A stretch of DNA of 64,000 nt from Streptomyces sannanensis (GTDB taxonomy: Bacteria > Actinomycetota > Actinomycetes > Streptomycetales > Streptomycetaceae), in contig NZ_BAAAYL010000001.1 in the NCBI RefSeq assembly GCF_039536205.1, forward strand, positions 5,518,001 through 5,582,000. Direction: 5' to 3'. The notes under the pieces are model-generated. The model was not told where the DNA came from, searched no databases, and worked only from the letters and a program-made list of their open reading frames with translations. This document shows positions 25,071 to 33,633 of the stretch, piece after piece (positions within the stretch are counted from its first letter, which is position 1; each line of letters starts with the position of its first letter). The position numbers were made by a program, and so were the translations under genes.

Positions 25071-25990
25071 CGGTGGCCTCCTTCGATCAGGATCCTGCTG
25101 TCAGCGGTGATCTCCTTGAGGAGATCGACGGCCCATCGGTCGAGCGCGCCGCGCACGTCGGAGCGCTGGGCGCCGATGTGGGGCGAGGCCAGAAGGTTGA
25201 GCGGCGTCGTGGAGCCGGTGAGGAGCGGCAGGTGCTCTCGCTCGACCGGGTCGAGGGCGAGGCCGGAGAGCCTCCCGTCCGCCAGTGCCCGCAGGCAAGC
25301 GGCGACGTCGAGAGTCTCCAGCCGTCCTGCACAGATCAGCAGAGGTCGCTGCGGCGCGACGCAAGCGAGGAAGTCCTCGCCGATGAGCTGTTCGGTCGTG
25401 GGGCGCAGCGGCAGAGCGATCACGTGTACCTGCGACTGCTCCATGAGGGCTGTCGGCGACAGCTCCCGCAGACCGGGAGGGTTCGACGGCCACGCGGCGA
25501 AGGCCGTGCGGCCCACGTAGGGGGCGAGGGCCCAGTCGGCGGCCAGCCCCACCGGGCCCGCGCCCCAGATGCCTGCGGCCAGGGTGCCGAGTGACGCTCC
25601 CATACACGCCTGCTTCTCGTGCTGGCCGAGTAGCAGCGCGTGCTGTCCCAAAGGGATACGCCGGGCCAGAGCGAGGGCAGCGGCGAGGACCCACTCGCCC
25701 ACGGCGCCCGCGCCGGCTTCGGCGTTGCGGTGCAGAGTGATGCCACGGTGCCGGAGGGCGCTCACGTCGATGTGGTCGATGCCGGAGCCGGTCCGTACGA
25801 CGTGCCGCAGGTGAGGGAGCGCGTCGAGTTCCCTCTCGCCGAGACGGACGCCGGAACGCAGGACGAGCACAGCGGTGTCGGCGGGCAGAGGCGAGGCCAG
25901 GTCCGGCAACTCGTGTACGAGGACATCGGGCAGGGCGCGGCGGATCGCGCCCGCGTCCGCCCCACCGCGTAGCACCAGGACAGCGCTCAT
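25067..25990 (-). CDS. D-isomer-specific 2-hydroxyacid dehydrogenase
   Basis: 307 aa. NAD(P)-binding motif GIWGAGPVGLAADWAL (~139-154) sits inside the substrate domain split typical of the family. Catalytic elements are the Arg of ICAGRLETLD, the acidic residue of LDPVEREHLPL and the His of SPHIGAQRSD. It interconverts a 2-oxoacid and a D-2-hydroxyacid. Next to a PEP-mutase-like gene, reduction of phosphonopyruvate to phosphonolactate is an attractive possibility, but this is inference. ATG 25990 overlaps the methyltransferase stop by ATGA. Confidence 0.83.
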   Translation of the reverse strand: MSAVLVLRGGADAGAIRRALPDVLVHELPDLASPLPADTAVLVLRSGVRLGERELDALPHLRHVVRTGSGIDHIDVSALRHRGITLHRNAEAGAGAVGEWVLAAALALARRIPLGQHALLLGQHEKQACMGASLGTLAAGIWGAGPVGLAADWALAPYVGRTAFAAWPSNPPGLRELSPTALMEQSQVHVIALPLRPTTEQLIGEDFLACVAPQRPLLICAGRLETLDVAACLRALADGRLSGLALDPVEREHLPLLTGSTTPLNLLASPHIGAQRSDVRGALDRWAVDLLKEITADSRILIEGGHR

Positions 25991-26652
25991 CCGAGGAACT
26001 CCGGCTTCTCGTACCGGCCGAAGGCCAAATCACCCTCGCCGACGACGACGGTCACGGGCGAAGGCGCGCCGAAGTACGCGTCGCAGGCGCGCTTCACCCC
26101 TGGGAGGCCGTCCCAGGCCCGCGGATTGACCGCCGTGTCCGCGTAGTCGTCGACGAGCAGCATGCCCGTCGGCACCAGACGGGTGACGCAGTGCGTGAGT
26201 CCTGCGAGGGTCGAGTCGTAGAAGTCGCCGTCCAGGTAGGCGAACGCGATCTCGTCGGGCAGCTCCTTGGGCAGGGTCTCGTCGAACCATCCCGGATGGA
26301 TGACCGGCGCCGGCCTGCCCCAGGCCGCGTGCGTGGCTCGCACGTCGTCCGGGGATGAACGGAGCTCGCCCGCAGCCAGATGGTCCGAATCCTCGGCGCC
26401 GGGTGCGGGCATGCCCTGGAAGGAGTCGTAGACGTGGATCTCGCGGTCGTGGTCGCCCAACGAGTCGAGCACGCTACGGATCCAGAGGGCCATCGCGCCC
26501 CTGTAGCAACCGAGTTCGACCACAGCGCCTGGCAGACCGCGGGCGGTCAGGTCGGCGAGCTCGTCGGCGATCACGCGGAGCCGGTCGGCACAGACCGTCC
26601 CGGCGTGCTCCCGCAGCAGCCACTCCCGCAGATCCTTCAACGTCGGATCCAT
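25987..26652 (-). CDS. TylF/MycF-like O-methyltransferase
   Basis: 221 aa. SAM-binding region VVELGCYRGAMALWIRSVL, then IHVYDSFQGMPAPG and the metal-binding FAYLDGDFYDST and LLVDDYAD, all hallmarks of the macrocin O-methyltransferase (TylF/MycF) family, which is Mg-dependent and methylates sugar or other hydroxyls. Start ATG 26652 follows AGGTGG; the codon before it is TTG. It lies 4 bp after the Nudix stop and overlaps the dehydrogenase. Substrate unknown; the dehydrogenase product would offer a hydroxyl. Confidence 0.85.
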   Translation of the reverse strand: MDPTLKDLREWLLREHAGTVCADRLRVIADELADLTARGLPGAVVELGCYRGAMALWIRSVLDSLGDHDREIHVYDSFQGMPAPGAEDSDHLAAGELRSSPDDVRATHAAWGRPAPVIHPGWFDETLPKELPDEIAFAYLDGDFYDSTLAGLTHCVTRLVPTGMLLVDDYADTAVNPRAWDGLPGVKRACDAYFGAPSPVTVVVGEGDLAFGRYEKPEFLG

Positions 26653-26656
26653 CAAG

Positions 26657-27127
26657 TCACCACCTGTCCACGAAGGGGTCGGCGAGTTCCTGCCTCAACG
26701 CCGCCGACAGCGGGCGGTTGATCCGGGGCAGCAGGTACACGTCGCCCAGGCGTTCCAGCGGAACCCACTCGAAGCCCACCTGGATGGGGTCCGGCGGTTC
26801 CGGCATTTGCGGCTCGGCGTCGTCCACCTGCTCCGCGAGGAAGTTGAACTGAACCTTCTGTACGTCTCCGAACTCGCCCTGCCACAAATCGGGGACGTAC
26901 TCGACGACGCACAGCAGACGCCGGGCCACGACCTGCAGGCCGGTCTCCTGCGCGACCTTGCGGTTCACGGCCTGGCGCAGGTCCTCGCCGACCTGGGCCT
27001 TGCCGCCCGGGAGGTTGTAGTGGAACCCGGCCTCGTCGTCGTACGACAGCAGCAGGACGGCGCTGTCGCGCACGATCGCCGCCTTCACGGACACACTGAT
27101 CCGAGGCAGTTCGGGCGTCAGAGGCAC
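26657..27127 (-). CDS. Nudix-fold protein with altered Nudix box
   Basis: 156 aa from GTG 27127 (ribosome site GGAGG), overlapping the PEP-mutase-like gene by 10 bp. The fold is recognisable from NLPGGKAQVGEDLRQA and FEWVPLERLGDVYLLP. In the Nudix box, the usual REUxEExGU reads RKVAQETGL: the first catalytic Glu is Lys and the second is Gln. Hydrolase activity may be lost or changed, and it may serve as a binding or regulatory subunit. Confidence 0.78.
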   Translation of the reverse strand: MPLTPELPRISVSVKAAIVRDSAVLLLSYDDEAGFHYNLPGGKAQVGEDLRQAVNRKVAQETGLQVVARRLLCVVEYVPDLWQGEFGDVQKVQFNFLAEQVDDAEPQMPEPPDPIQVGFEWVPLERLGDVYLLPRINRPLSAALRQELADPFVDRW

Positions 27128-27987
27128 GACAGCGCCTCCGGTTCGCCGACGCGCATCAGGTCGCCGACCTCTGCGAGGGACCCTGCGACGGTGGAACGGA
27201 AACTCCCTCCGCGCCGGAACTGACGGGCGGCGGTGCGCATACCCGCGAGGGCGGCACGGCTGAGCTGGTTCGCGTAGATGCAGAGGCGGAAGCCGGCCTC
27301 GCCGAGCTCGGCGGCGCTCAGGTCGGGGAACGCCGTGGGCACGCTGACCAGCGGCACGCCGTGGCTCCACGCACGTCCGATGGCCCGCGCCTGATCACCG
27401 GTCGCGTCCTTGGAGTGGATGAGTACCGCATCCGCTCCGGCCTCGGCGTACGCCTCGGCGCGAGCCATCGCTGTGGCCATGTCCTCGCCGGCGATAAGGG
27501 CCTCGGTGCGGGCGACGACTACGAGGCCGTCACCGGCGACCTTCCGTATGCGCCCCACCTGCTCGCGCAGCAGGTCCAGGTCGGCGAGGCTCTGGGCCCG
27601 GTGGGCCGCGAAGCTGTTGCACTTCGGGTACGCGCTGTCCTCGACACACACTGCCGCGGCTCCGGCGCGCATAAGGTCGTACGCGAACCGCTCCGCCGTG
27701 CGCCCCGAACCGCCCGCGTTGTCGATGTCCACGACGACGGGCAGTTCGGTGACCCGGCCGAGCGAGGCGACCACGTCGGACAGGTCGCGGGGGCCCAGGA
27801 CGTTGGCGTCCGGCAGTCCGGAGGCCGCGGACACCTCCAGACCGCTCACCCACAGGGCGTCGAAGCCCGCCTCCGCCGCGACGTGCGCGGCGAGCGCGTT
27901 CACCGCACCGATCGCCAGGAGCGGGTGCTTCCGCTCGCAGTCGTCGAGGGCCTCACGAAGATGCATCGCCTTCGTGCCGTCAGCCAT
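27118..27987 (-). CDS. PEP mutase/isocitrate lyase superfamily enzyme
   Basis: 289 aa, beta-barrel enzyme. GFDALWVSGLEVSAASGLPD, VVVDIDNAGGS (metal Asp residues) and AAVCVEDSAYPKCNSF (~112-126) align with PEP mutase (EDKxFPKxNSF) much better than with methylisocitrate lyase, which carries a KxCGH loop absent here. The key Lys of EDK is Ser, so mutase activity is uncertain; a phosphonopyruvate hydrolase or another C-C/C-P lyase are alternatives. ATG 27987 has AAGGAGGAG. It overlaps the kinase gene by 8 bp. No phosphonopyruvate decarboxylase gene is nearby. Confidence 0.78.
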   Translation of the reverse strand: MADGTKAMHLREALDDCERKHPLLAIGAVNALAAHVAAEAGFDALWVSGLEVSAASGLPDANVLGPRDLSDVVASLGRVTELPVVVDIDNAGGSGRTAERFAYDLMRAGAAAVCVEDSAYPKCNSFAAHRAQSLADLDLLREQVGRIRKVAGDGLVVVARTEALIAGEDMATAMARAEAYAEAGADAVLIHSKDATGDQARAIGRAWSHGVPLVSVPTAFPDLSAAELGEAGFRLCIYANQLSRAALAGMRTAARQFRRGGSFRSTVAGSLAEVGDLMRVGEPEALSCL

Positions 27988-28666
27988 GGGTCTCTCCTCC
28001 TTCCGTACGGGCGGCGAGCGACGGCACCAGCTGCCGTTCGCGCAGTACGTCCCAGGCTGCGAGCAGCACCTCGGACTGGGGCCGGCGGGCGTCCAGGCGG
28101 ACCACGTCGCCGAGGAGCGGGAACTCGTCGGGCTTCGAGACCACGGCCTCGTAGGTCTCGCGAACCCGGCTCTGGACGTCGTGCACGTCCCAGTCGGCCC
28201 GGACGGCGTCACCCTGTCGGGCCTGCGCCCGGCTCATCGAGGTGTCGGTCTCCAGATCCAGGACGAACGTGAGATCCGGGGCCGCGGTGAGCTGCGCGGC
28301 CAGCGCCTCGTACGTCTCCGACACCCTCATGCCGTGCTTCACGGCGAAGAAGGCCAGCTCGCTGAGGAGCCAGCGATCCGCGATCACGGGCCGGGCCGGC
28401 CGCTGGGGGAGCACGAGGCGATCCAGCGTGGCCCGCTTGTCCGCCGCGATCGCGGACAGGTAGGCGTCACGGTTCCCGGCGTTCGGCTGGTACTTGCCGG
28501 TGACGATGGCGGCGGCCTGGTCGGCGGCGAGGAAGTTGGTGGTGAGCACGCACAGCGGGGTGACGCCGTAGAGCCCCTCCCAGAGCCGGAACAGGCCCTT
28601 GCGCAGCGTCGTCTTGCCGGTGCCGTCGAGTCCCTCGATGACGATGAACGGATAGCGGTGGTTCAT
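27980..28666 (-). CDS. Thymidylate-kinase-like P-loop kinase
   Basis: 228 aa. P-loop EGLDGTGKTT (11-20), the DRW motif in VIADRWLLSELAF and a LID-like segment (MSRAQARQGDAV) are those of dTMP kinases. Housekeeping tmk is expected elsewhere, so this copy within a biosynthetic run probably phosphorylates a pathway nucleotide or other small molecule. ATG 28666 overlaps the preceding stop by ATGA, so it is coupled to the first gene of the run. Confidence 0.8.
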   Translation of the reverse strand: MNHRYPFIVIEGLDGTGKTTLRKGLFRLWEGLYGVTPLCVLTTNFLAADQAAAIVTGKYQPNAGNRDAYLSAIAADKRATLDRLVLPQRPARPVIADRWLLSELAFFAVKHGMRVSETYEALAAQLTAAPDLTFVLDLETDTSMSRAQARQGDAVRADWDVHDVQSRVRETYEAVVSKPDEFPLLGDVVRLDARRPQSEVLLAAWDVLRERQLVPSLAARTEGGETHG

Positions 28667-29421
28667 TCGACCTGCCCCGCCCCCGTGCCGCCGGCGTACT
28701 TGGTGAAGCGGCCCCGCCAGCGGGCCGTGGTGGACACCAGGTCCACGAGCCGGAGCTCCGCCAACTCGTCGATGAGGCGGGGCAGCTCGGGTTCTACGCA
28801 GACGCCGACCTCGATGGCCCGGCAGTACGTGGCGCGGAGGGCCGGGTCGTTGTCGGAGTCGCGCAGCGCCGCCTCCAGCACCCGCGTGGCCATGCCGGTG
28901 GCCACGACGCTCACTGCGGTGCCCAGGGCCTGCTCATGGAGAGGGCCCGGGTGCGGCTCCAGCGTGATGTGGTGCACCCCGCGATGGCGGATGACCGCGA
29001 AGAAGCCCACCCACCAAGCGGCGGCGGCGCTGACGGCGGTCACGGCGTCGGCCCAGGCCGCCCCGGACTGCTCCGCAAGGTTCTGGGCAGCGGTGTCGGC
29101 GGCGCGGTGAAGTGCCCCGCGCTGGTTCTGTGACTCCGCTCCGTGTCGCTGGGGCAGCTCCCACCAGAAGCCGAGCCCGGCGTCCTTCAGCAGCGCCATC
29201 GAGGACTCGTCGCCTGCCGGCAGCGGAGACGGGCGCTGGGCCAGCACGGAGACATCGGCGCCGGGCACGTCCGGCAGTGCCTTCCCCTCGGCGACGGCAG
29301 CCCGCCATTCGTCGAGATGGAGATGGAGCCGCTGGGTCAGCAGCCCGTCCGCCAGCGTCTGCCAGGCATGGGCCAGCGGCGGCGAACCGGGGGGCCGGGG
29401 CGGCAGGGTCAAGGAGGTCAC
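28663..29421 (-). CDS. Hypothetical protein opening the biosynthetic run
   Basis: 252 aa from GTG 29421 (GAGGA nine bases upstream); GTG 29436 is an alternative. It is mostly helical, with EWRAAVAEGKALPDVPG early, AAAAWWVGFFAVIRHRGVHHI in the middle and a C-terminal LPRLIDELAELRLVDLVSTTARWRGRF. I do not recognise the family. As first gene after the divergent promoter and coupled by ATGA to the kinase, it belongs to the pathway; it could be a carrier or scaffold, but nothing in the sequence proves a role. Confidence 0.65.
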   Translation of the reverse strand: MTSLTLPPRPPGSPPLAHAWQTLADGLLTQRLHLHLDEWRAAVAEGKALPDVPGADVSVLAQRPSPLPAGDESSMALLKDAGLGFWWELPQRHGAESQNQRGALHRAADTAAQNLAEQSGAAWADAVTAVSAAAAWWVGFFAVIRHRGVHHITLEPHPGPLHEQALGTAVSVVATGMATRVLEAALRDSDNDPALRATYCRAIEVGVCVEPELPRLIDELAELRLVDLVSTTARWRGRFTKYAGGTGAGQVE

Positions 29422-29507
29422 AGGTCGGATCCTCACGTCCGGGGAGTCGCGGCACGCGGCTCCGGTCGGTGGTGCTCCACCACGATGGCCGCCACGAAGG
29501 CCCACGC

Positions 29508-29525
29508 CTATGAGTGTTTATGAGC
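29508..29525 (+). promoter_or_regulatory. Candidate operator between the biosynthetic run and the XRE gene
   Basis: CTATGAGTGTTTATGAGC, containing two direct ATGAG units 10 bp apart. A near-identical site, in the same orientation relative to its gene, lies at 33400-33418 before the second nucleotidyltransferase. It is 53 bp before the XRE start and 87 bp before GTG 29421, so it could control both directions. Confidence 0.45.
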
Positions 29526-29577
29526 CCCACCAGCGGAACGTGTCCGGGTGGTCGCAGAGCGAGGGAGAATGCCGACC

Positions 29578-31146
29578 ATGGTCGACAGCGGACAGCGGCG
29601 GTGTACGCGCTGCGGTGCCCTTCTCAGTCGCTTCAACGCCGGTACACGATGCGCCTCGTGCCAGGACGGGCCGGCCGCCCGACGGGCCGACCCGGCCTTC
29701 TGGCGTGATCCGACGGTCCGGCGAGCCGTGGCCGCATGGGAACTCGGAACCGTCGTCAAGCTGTTCAGGAAGCACACGGGCCTCTCCCAGGCCGGCGTGG
29801 CGCGGATGGTCAGCATCGACCAGGCCGAGGTCAGCAGACTGGAACGCGGGCTCAAACAGATCCGCGACCGACGGCAGTTCGTCCAGTGGACCGATGCGCT
29901 GGGAGTTCCGGAGGAGCTGCTCGGGCTCCTGCCCACGGCCGATCCGCACAACCCGGACTCCACGGGCCGGCCGGGAACGGCAGACACCAGGGCCCGTGGG
30001 TACGCGGCGCTGCCCGAAGGGCCGGGCCAGCTCCTGTTACCCGCCGGCCGGTCGGTCTCGACGACGGCGCTCCCCGTGCTGACCCTTCCCGCGGCCTCGT
30101 TCCTCGGGGACAACCTGAGACTCGACTCCCGCCCGGAGCTGGATGCCTGGCGCACCATGCCGATGCGCGCGCTCGTCGTCGCGAACCGCACGGTGGACGG
30201 GGCGGTCCGGCAGTTCGTCACCGACGCCCGACCGAGCGGCGTACGCGCCACCGCCACCGCCTCCGACCCGGTCGACATCCCCGCCGCGTACGAACTGGAC
30301 GACCTGACATACGGCATCCTGTGGGCCATGTCGGGATTCGAGGCGGCACTGCTCGGCGACGATCAGTCCCTGCACACCTCGCTGGCGTCGCTCACCGCTT
30401 CCCCAGGCTTGCCGCTCGCCTCCGACCACGGCCTGACCGAAGTCTCCCGGATGCTGATCGGTTCGGAGACCGCAGCCCGGTACATCCTGGGCCACCGTGA
30501 CCACCTGGGCGACGCACCCGTCTTCTGGACCAGGGAACAGCGCGGTGAGGAGGCCGCCACGTGGTTGTTCTTCCGGCACAAGTACCGCTATCTCGAACGA
30601 ATGGCCCCGCGAGGTCCGGGCGGTACCAGCGGCCGGGGGTTCTGCATCCCCGAGACGGCGGTCGCTGCCTCGCTGGCGTACGAGCGCGTTCTGCTGTTCC
30701 TCGCCATTGCGCTCATGGAGTCCTTCGGCATTCGTAGTTGGGTGACCGACGACGGAGGCTTCGCACACACTGACGGTTTCGCCCTCTCTCCCGGGCGCCG
30801 GGCCGTCATCGCCTCTTGGGTACGGACCGAGGGGGCGTCCCACCTGGCGGTCACCGCGCGGCCGGGGGCCCTGCGGACGTTCGCCGATGTGACTGGCCAC
30901 GTCAGCCACCACTCGGCCACGGCAGCCGAGCAGGCCGGAGAGCGCCTTGCGGCAACCGCGGAATACCTCGGCCTCGATGCCTCCTGGCTCGGTCGCAGGT
31001 GCGCACAGTTGTCGGCAGTCGGCACGGAGCGGCTCGCCCGGCCGCGCAGCCGGTTGCTCGGCCTCGAAGGGCTGGAGGCCGCCTGCCGGTTCGTGGCCGA
31101 GCAGCTGGTGATCATTCCGCGTATCCGGACGGCGCCGACCCGATAG
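29578..31146 (+). CDS. XRE family regulator with N-terminal zinc ribbon
   Basis: 522 aa. A CxxC...CxxC zinc ribbon (Cys9, 12, 25, 28) precedes an XRE helix-turn-helix (VVKLFRKHTGLSQAGVARMVSIDQAEVSRLERG, split here at residues ~59-91). The rest (~420 aa) is a long sensor or TPR-like region without clear motifs. One TTA codon (30037-30039, codon 154) makes it bldA-dependent, typical of pathway-specific Streptomyces regulators. ATG 29578 is preceded by GAGGGAGA at a usable spacing; ATG 29569 and GTG 29548 are alternatives. It is divergent from the biosynthetic run it probably controls. Confidence 0.82.
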   Translation: MVDSGQRRCTRCGALLSRFNAGTRCASCQDGPAARRADPAFWRDPTVRRAVAAWELGTVVKLFRKHTGLSQAGVARMVSIDQAEVSRLERGLKQIRDRRQFVQWTDALGVPEELLGLLPTADPHNPDSTGRPGTADTRARGYAALPEGPGQLLLPAGRSVSTTALPVLTLPAASFLGDNLRLDSRPELDAWRTMPMRALVVANRTVDGAVRQFVTDARPSGVRATATASDPVDIPAAYELDDLTYGILWAMSGFEAALLGDDQSLHTSLASLTASPGLPLASDHGLTEVSRMLIGSETAARYILGHRDHLGDAPVFWTREQRGEEAATWLFFRHKYRYLERMAPRGPGGTSGRGFCIPETAVAASLAYERVLLFLAIALMESFGIRSWVTDDGGFAHTDGFALSPGRRAVIASWVRTEGASHLAVTARPGALRTFADVTGHVSHHSATAAEQAGERLAATAEYLGLDASWLGRRCAQLSAVGTERLARPRSRLLGLEGLEAACRFVAEQLVIIPRIRTAPTR

Positions 31147-31205
31147 CCTGCGTGAACCACTCGTGAGGCCGTGCTCGGCGGCGTCCGGACAGGGGAGCAG
31201 GGGAT

Positions 31206-32207
31206 ATGACGGAGTCGGTCAGGAACGTGGCGGTCTTCTCCCTCGGCGGCACGATCGCCATGACCACCGATCCCACCACCGGAGGCGTCGTACCCGCGCT
31301 CTCGGCCCACGAGCTCCTCGCCGCGGTACCCGCCCTGGCCACGAGCGGCATCGGCCTCAAGGTGCGGGACTTCCGACGTCTGCCCGGCGCCTCCCTGACC
31401 TTCGATGACCTCACCGCACTGTCCGCCGCGATCGCGGCGGAACTGGAGACCGGAGAAGTCGACGGCGTCGTCATCACCCAGGGCACCGACACCATTGAGG
31501 AGACCGCCTTCCTCCTCGACCTCTACCACGGCCACGAGCAGCCGGTCGTCGTCACCGGCGCGATGCGCAATCCCACCCTGCCCGGCGCCGACGGTCCGGC
31601 CAACATCCACGCCGCCGTCCTGGCCGCCGCCGACCCCGGACTCAGCGGCGCCGGTTGCCTCGTCGTACTCGGCGACGAGATCCACTCGGCTCGGACCGTC
31701 CGCAAGTCCCACACCACCAGCCCCGCCGCCTTCACCTCACCAGCGTGCGGCCCGATCGCGCGGATCGCGGAGAACCGGGTGCGGATGGTGGGCGGCCTGC
31801 CGTCCCGCGGACCGCTGGTCGGCGCCCCCACCCGTGAGGCGCGCGTCGGGCTCTACACCGTCACCCTCGGCGACGACGGTGCCCTGCTCGACCTGTGGGA
31901 CGGCAACTGCGACGGACTCGTGGTCGCGGCCTTCGGTGTCGGCCACGTTCCGGAGCGTCTCGTCGAAGGGCTCACCAAGCTCGCCTCCCGCATTCCTGTG
32001 GTCCTCGCCTCCCGCATCGGCAACGGCCCGGTCCTGTCCGACACGTACGGCTTCCCCGGTTCCGAGAAGGACCTCCTCGGCCGAGGGCTTATCGGCGCCG
32101 GAGACCTCGGCCCGTACCAGGCGCGGCTCCTGCTGCAGGCCCTGCTCGCCCAGGGCGCCGACGGGGTGGCAGTCCGCGAGACCTTCACCACTGCCTCCGC
32201 CCGCTGA
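31206..32207 (+). CDS. L-asparaginase
   Basis: 333 aa, type II-like fold. Nucleophile threonine in FSLGGTIAM (~11-19) and the second active-site motif [11 protein letters not shown] (~92-102), with PVVVTGAMR following, are diagnostic. It hydrolyses asparagine to aspartate and ammonia. No signal peptide, so cytoplasmic. ATG 31206 has a GGGGA site. It is 60 bp after the XRE gene and 28 bp before the PPC gene, in one direction, so the three may form one unit. Confidence 0.9.
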   Translation: MTESVRNVAVFSLGGTIAMTTDPTTGGVVPALSAHELLAAVPALATSGIGLKVRDFRRLPGASLTFDDLTALSAAIAAELETGEVDGVVITQGTDTIEETAFLLDLYHGHEQPVVVTGAMRNPTLPGADGPANIHAAVLAAADPGLSGAGCLVVLGDEIHSARTVRKSHTTSPAAFTSPACGPIARIAENRVRMVGGLPSRGPLVGAPTREARVGLYTVTLGDDGALLDLWDGNCDGLVVAAFGVGHVPERLVEGLTKLASRIPVVLASRIGNGPVLSDTYGFPGSEKDLLGRGLIGAGDLGPYQARLLLQALLAQGADGVAVRETFTTASAR

Positions 32208-32234
32208 TCCCACATCATCAGGAGACACCCGCAC

Positions 32235-32693
32235 ATGCGTGCTCACGAGCTGACCGTAGGCCGTACCTTCGGCGTCACCTTCGACCACGGGGAGGACTTC
32301 TTCGAGGCGCTGTCCACCTTCTGCCAGGACAACGGCGTACGCCAGGGCTACATCCCCTCGTTCATCGGAGCCTTCGCGGAGGCCGAGATCGTGGGTGCCT
32401 GCGAGAAACTCGCGGACCCGGACGCACCGGTCTGGGCGAAGACGTACGTCACCAACGTCGAGGCGTTCGGCGCCGGCACCCTCGCCCACGACCCCGCCAC
32501 CGGCGAGATACTCCCGCACATCCACGTCTCCGCCGGCCTGAAAGCCCAGTCGGCCGACGGCAGGACGAGCCACCTCCTCAGCGCCAAGGTCCAGTTCCTC
32601 AGCGAGCTGCTGATCGTGGAGGTCACGTCGCCCACGATGACCCGGCCCCGGAACCCCGGCCTCTACGACGTTCCGCTGCTCACGTTCGGCTGA
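32235..32693 (+). CDS. PPC (DUF296) domain protein
   Basis: 152 aa. ELTVGRTFGVTFDHGEDFFEAL at the start, IPSFIGAFAEAEIVGACE and the GEILPHIHVSAGL histidine cluster near residue 95 define the PPC/DUF296 fold, known as trimeric DNA-binding or metal-binding proteins in bacteria and plants. ATG follows AGGAGACACCCGCAC. It runs tail-to-tail into the next gene, overlapping by 14 bp. Confidence 0.85.
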   Translation: MRAHELTVGRTFGVTFDHGEDFFEALSTFCQDNGVRQGYIPSFIGAFAEAEIVGACEKLADPDAPVWAKTYVTNVEAFGAGTLAHDPATGEILPHIHVSAGLKAQSADGRTSHLLSAKVQFLSELLIVEVTSPTMTRPRNPGLYDVPLLTFG

Positions 32694-33303
32694 CCGGAAG
32701 GAGCCGCCGGAGCCAGGGGTGGCCGGGCGCGATCACCTTGATCGCGTCCGCCAGCCAGGCGCGTGCCGGAGGGGCGAGCAGCTGCAGTACCGCATCGAAG
32801 TCGGTCTCGTCCTTGTCCCGGGTCGCCTTCGCCTTGTAGAAGAGCTGCACCTCGGGCGCGAGATACGGGATGCCTGTCTCGCTCGTTCGCCCGAGTCGGT
32901 CGATCGGGAGCCGGATCTCCGGGGTGCGCCGCGAGACCCACTGGGTGCCCTCGGCCTCGTCCAGCATGAGCTGCACGGACCAGGGCGCCTTCGGTGTGCG
33001 GCGGCACCAGATGTCGTGGAGCGGCGGCTGAAGGACCTCTCCAGGACGCCACGGTCGCAGCTTCCCCTGGCCGGGCGGGTCCGCCACGTACAGGTCCCAG
33101 TCGGCCAGCAGTTCACGTACGAGGGCCTGGTCTCGCCGGAGGACGAGGACGTCGAGATCGCCGTGTGCGCGCAGCTCGCGGCCGACCGCGAGTTCGATCG
33201 CGTAGCCACCGGCGATCCACCACGGGAATTCCGCCTCGGCGAAGACCGCGGCTACATCCTCGGGACGATCCGGCACCCAGCGTCCCAACACGTCAGCACT
33301 CAC
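32680..33303 (-). CDS. Aminoglycoside-nucleotidyltransferase-like protein
   Basis: 207 aa from GTG 33303. AGGYAIELAVGRELRAHGDLDVLVLRRD (~31-58) holds the Asp49-x-Asp51 pair of the AadA2/LinB-like nucleotidyltransferases, and SRRTPEIRLPIDRLGRTSETG plus LAPEVQLFYKAKATRDKDETDF complete the fold (KAK..KD.TD is typical). Such proteins adenylylate antibiotics or small metabolites. The candidate operator at 33400 sits ~97 bp upstream, linking it to the XRE regulon. Confidence 0.8.
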   Translation of the reverse strand: MSADVLGRWVPDRPEDVAAVFAEAEFPWWIAGGYAIELAVGRELRAHGDLDVLVLRRDQALVRELLADWDLYVADPPGQGKLRPWRPGEVLQPPLHDIWCRRTPKAPWSVQLMLDEAEGTQWVSRRTPEIRLPIDRLGRTSETGIPYLAPEVQLFYKAKATRDKDETDFDAVLQLLAPPARAWLADAIKVIAPGHPWLRRLLPVSRT

Positions 33304-33399
33304 CCGCCCATACTCTCAGTGGCCGGACGGGCAGAGGTGAAGGCCGACGGCGGGTGTCGGCGGTCTCGCTGGAGCGCCTTGTCGATCGTTCGTCCCTGC

Positions 33400-33418
33400 G
33401 CTCATAAACGCCCATGAG
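33400..33418 (-). promoter_or_regulatory. Candidate XRE operator, second copy
   Basis: Plus-strand GCTCATAAACGCCCATGAG; read on the minus strand it matches the 29508 site at nearly all positions (GTTTATGAGC identical). It lies in a 330-bp gap without genes, upstream of the nucleotidyltransferase. The rest of that gap shows no credible gene. Confidence 0.45.
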
Positions 33419-33633
33419 TATCAGGGGCACCTGCGTCCATCGTTGAGTGCGTGACTCGCGACTGGCCTCGTGGCTGGTGCTTGAGCCACGATCCTCCCGG
33501 AGCCGCGCGCCCGAAGCCAGCGTGCTTCCTGCGGCCGTACGTCTCTCTGCGGCGTACCTGACGCACTTCCGCGACCACGTCGCAGCCTCGGGAGACGGCC
33601 ATCGACGTCACCCACAAGGAGGTCCGCCGCCCG

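Noticed and set aside
26653..26655. TTG start for the methyltransferase
   Set aside because: The next codon is ATG with a better-spaced ribosome site.
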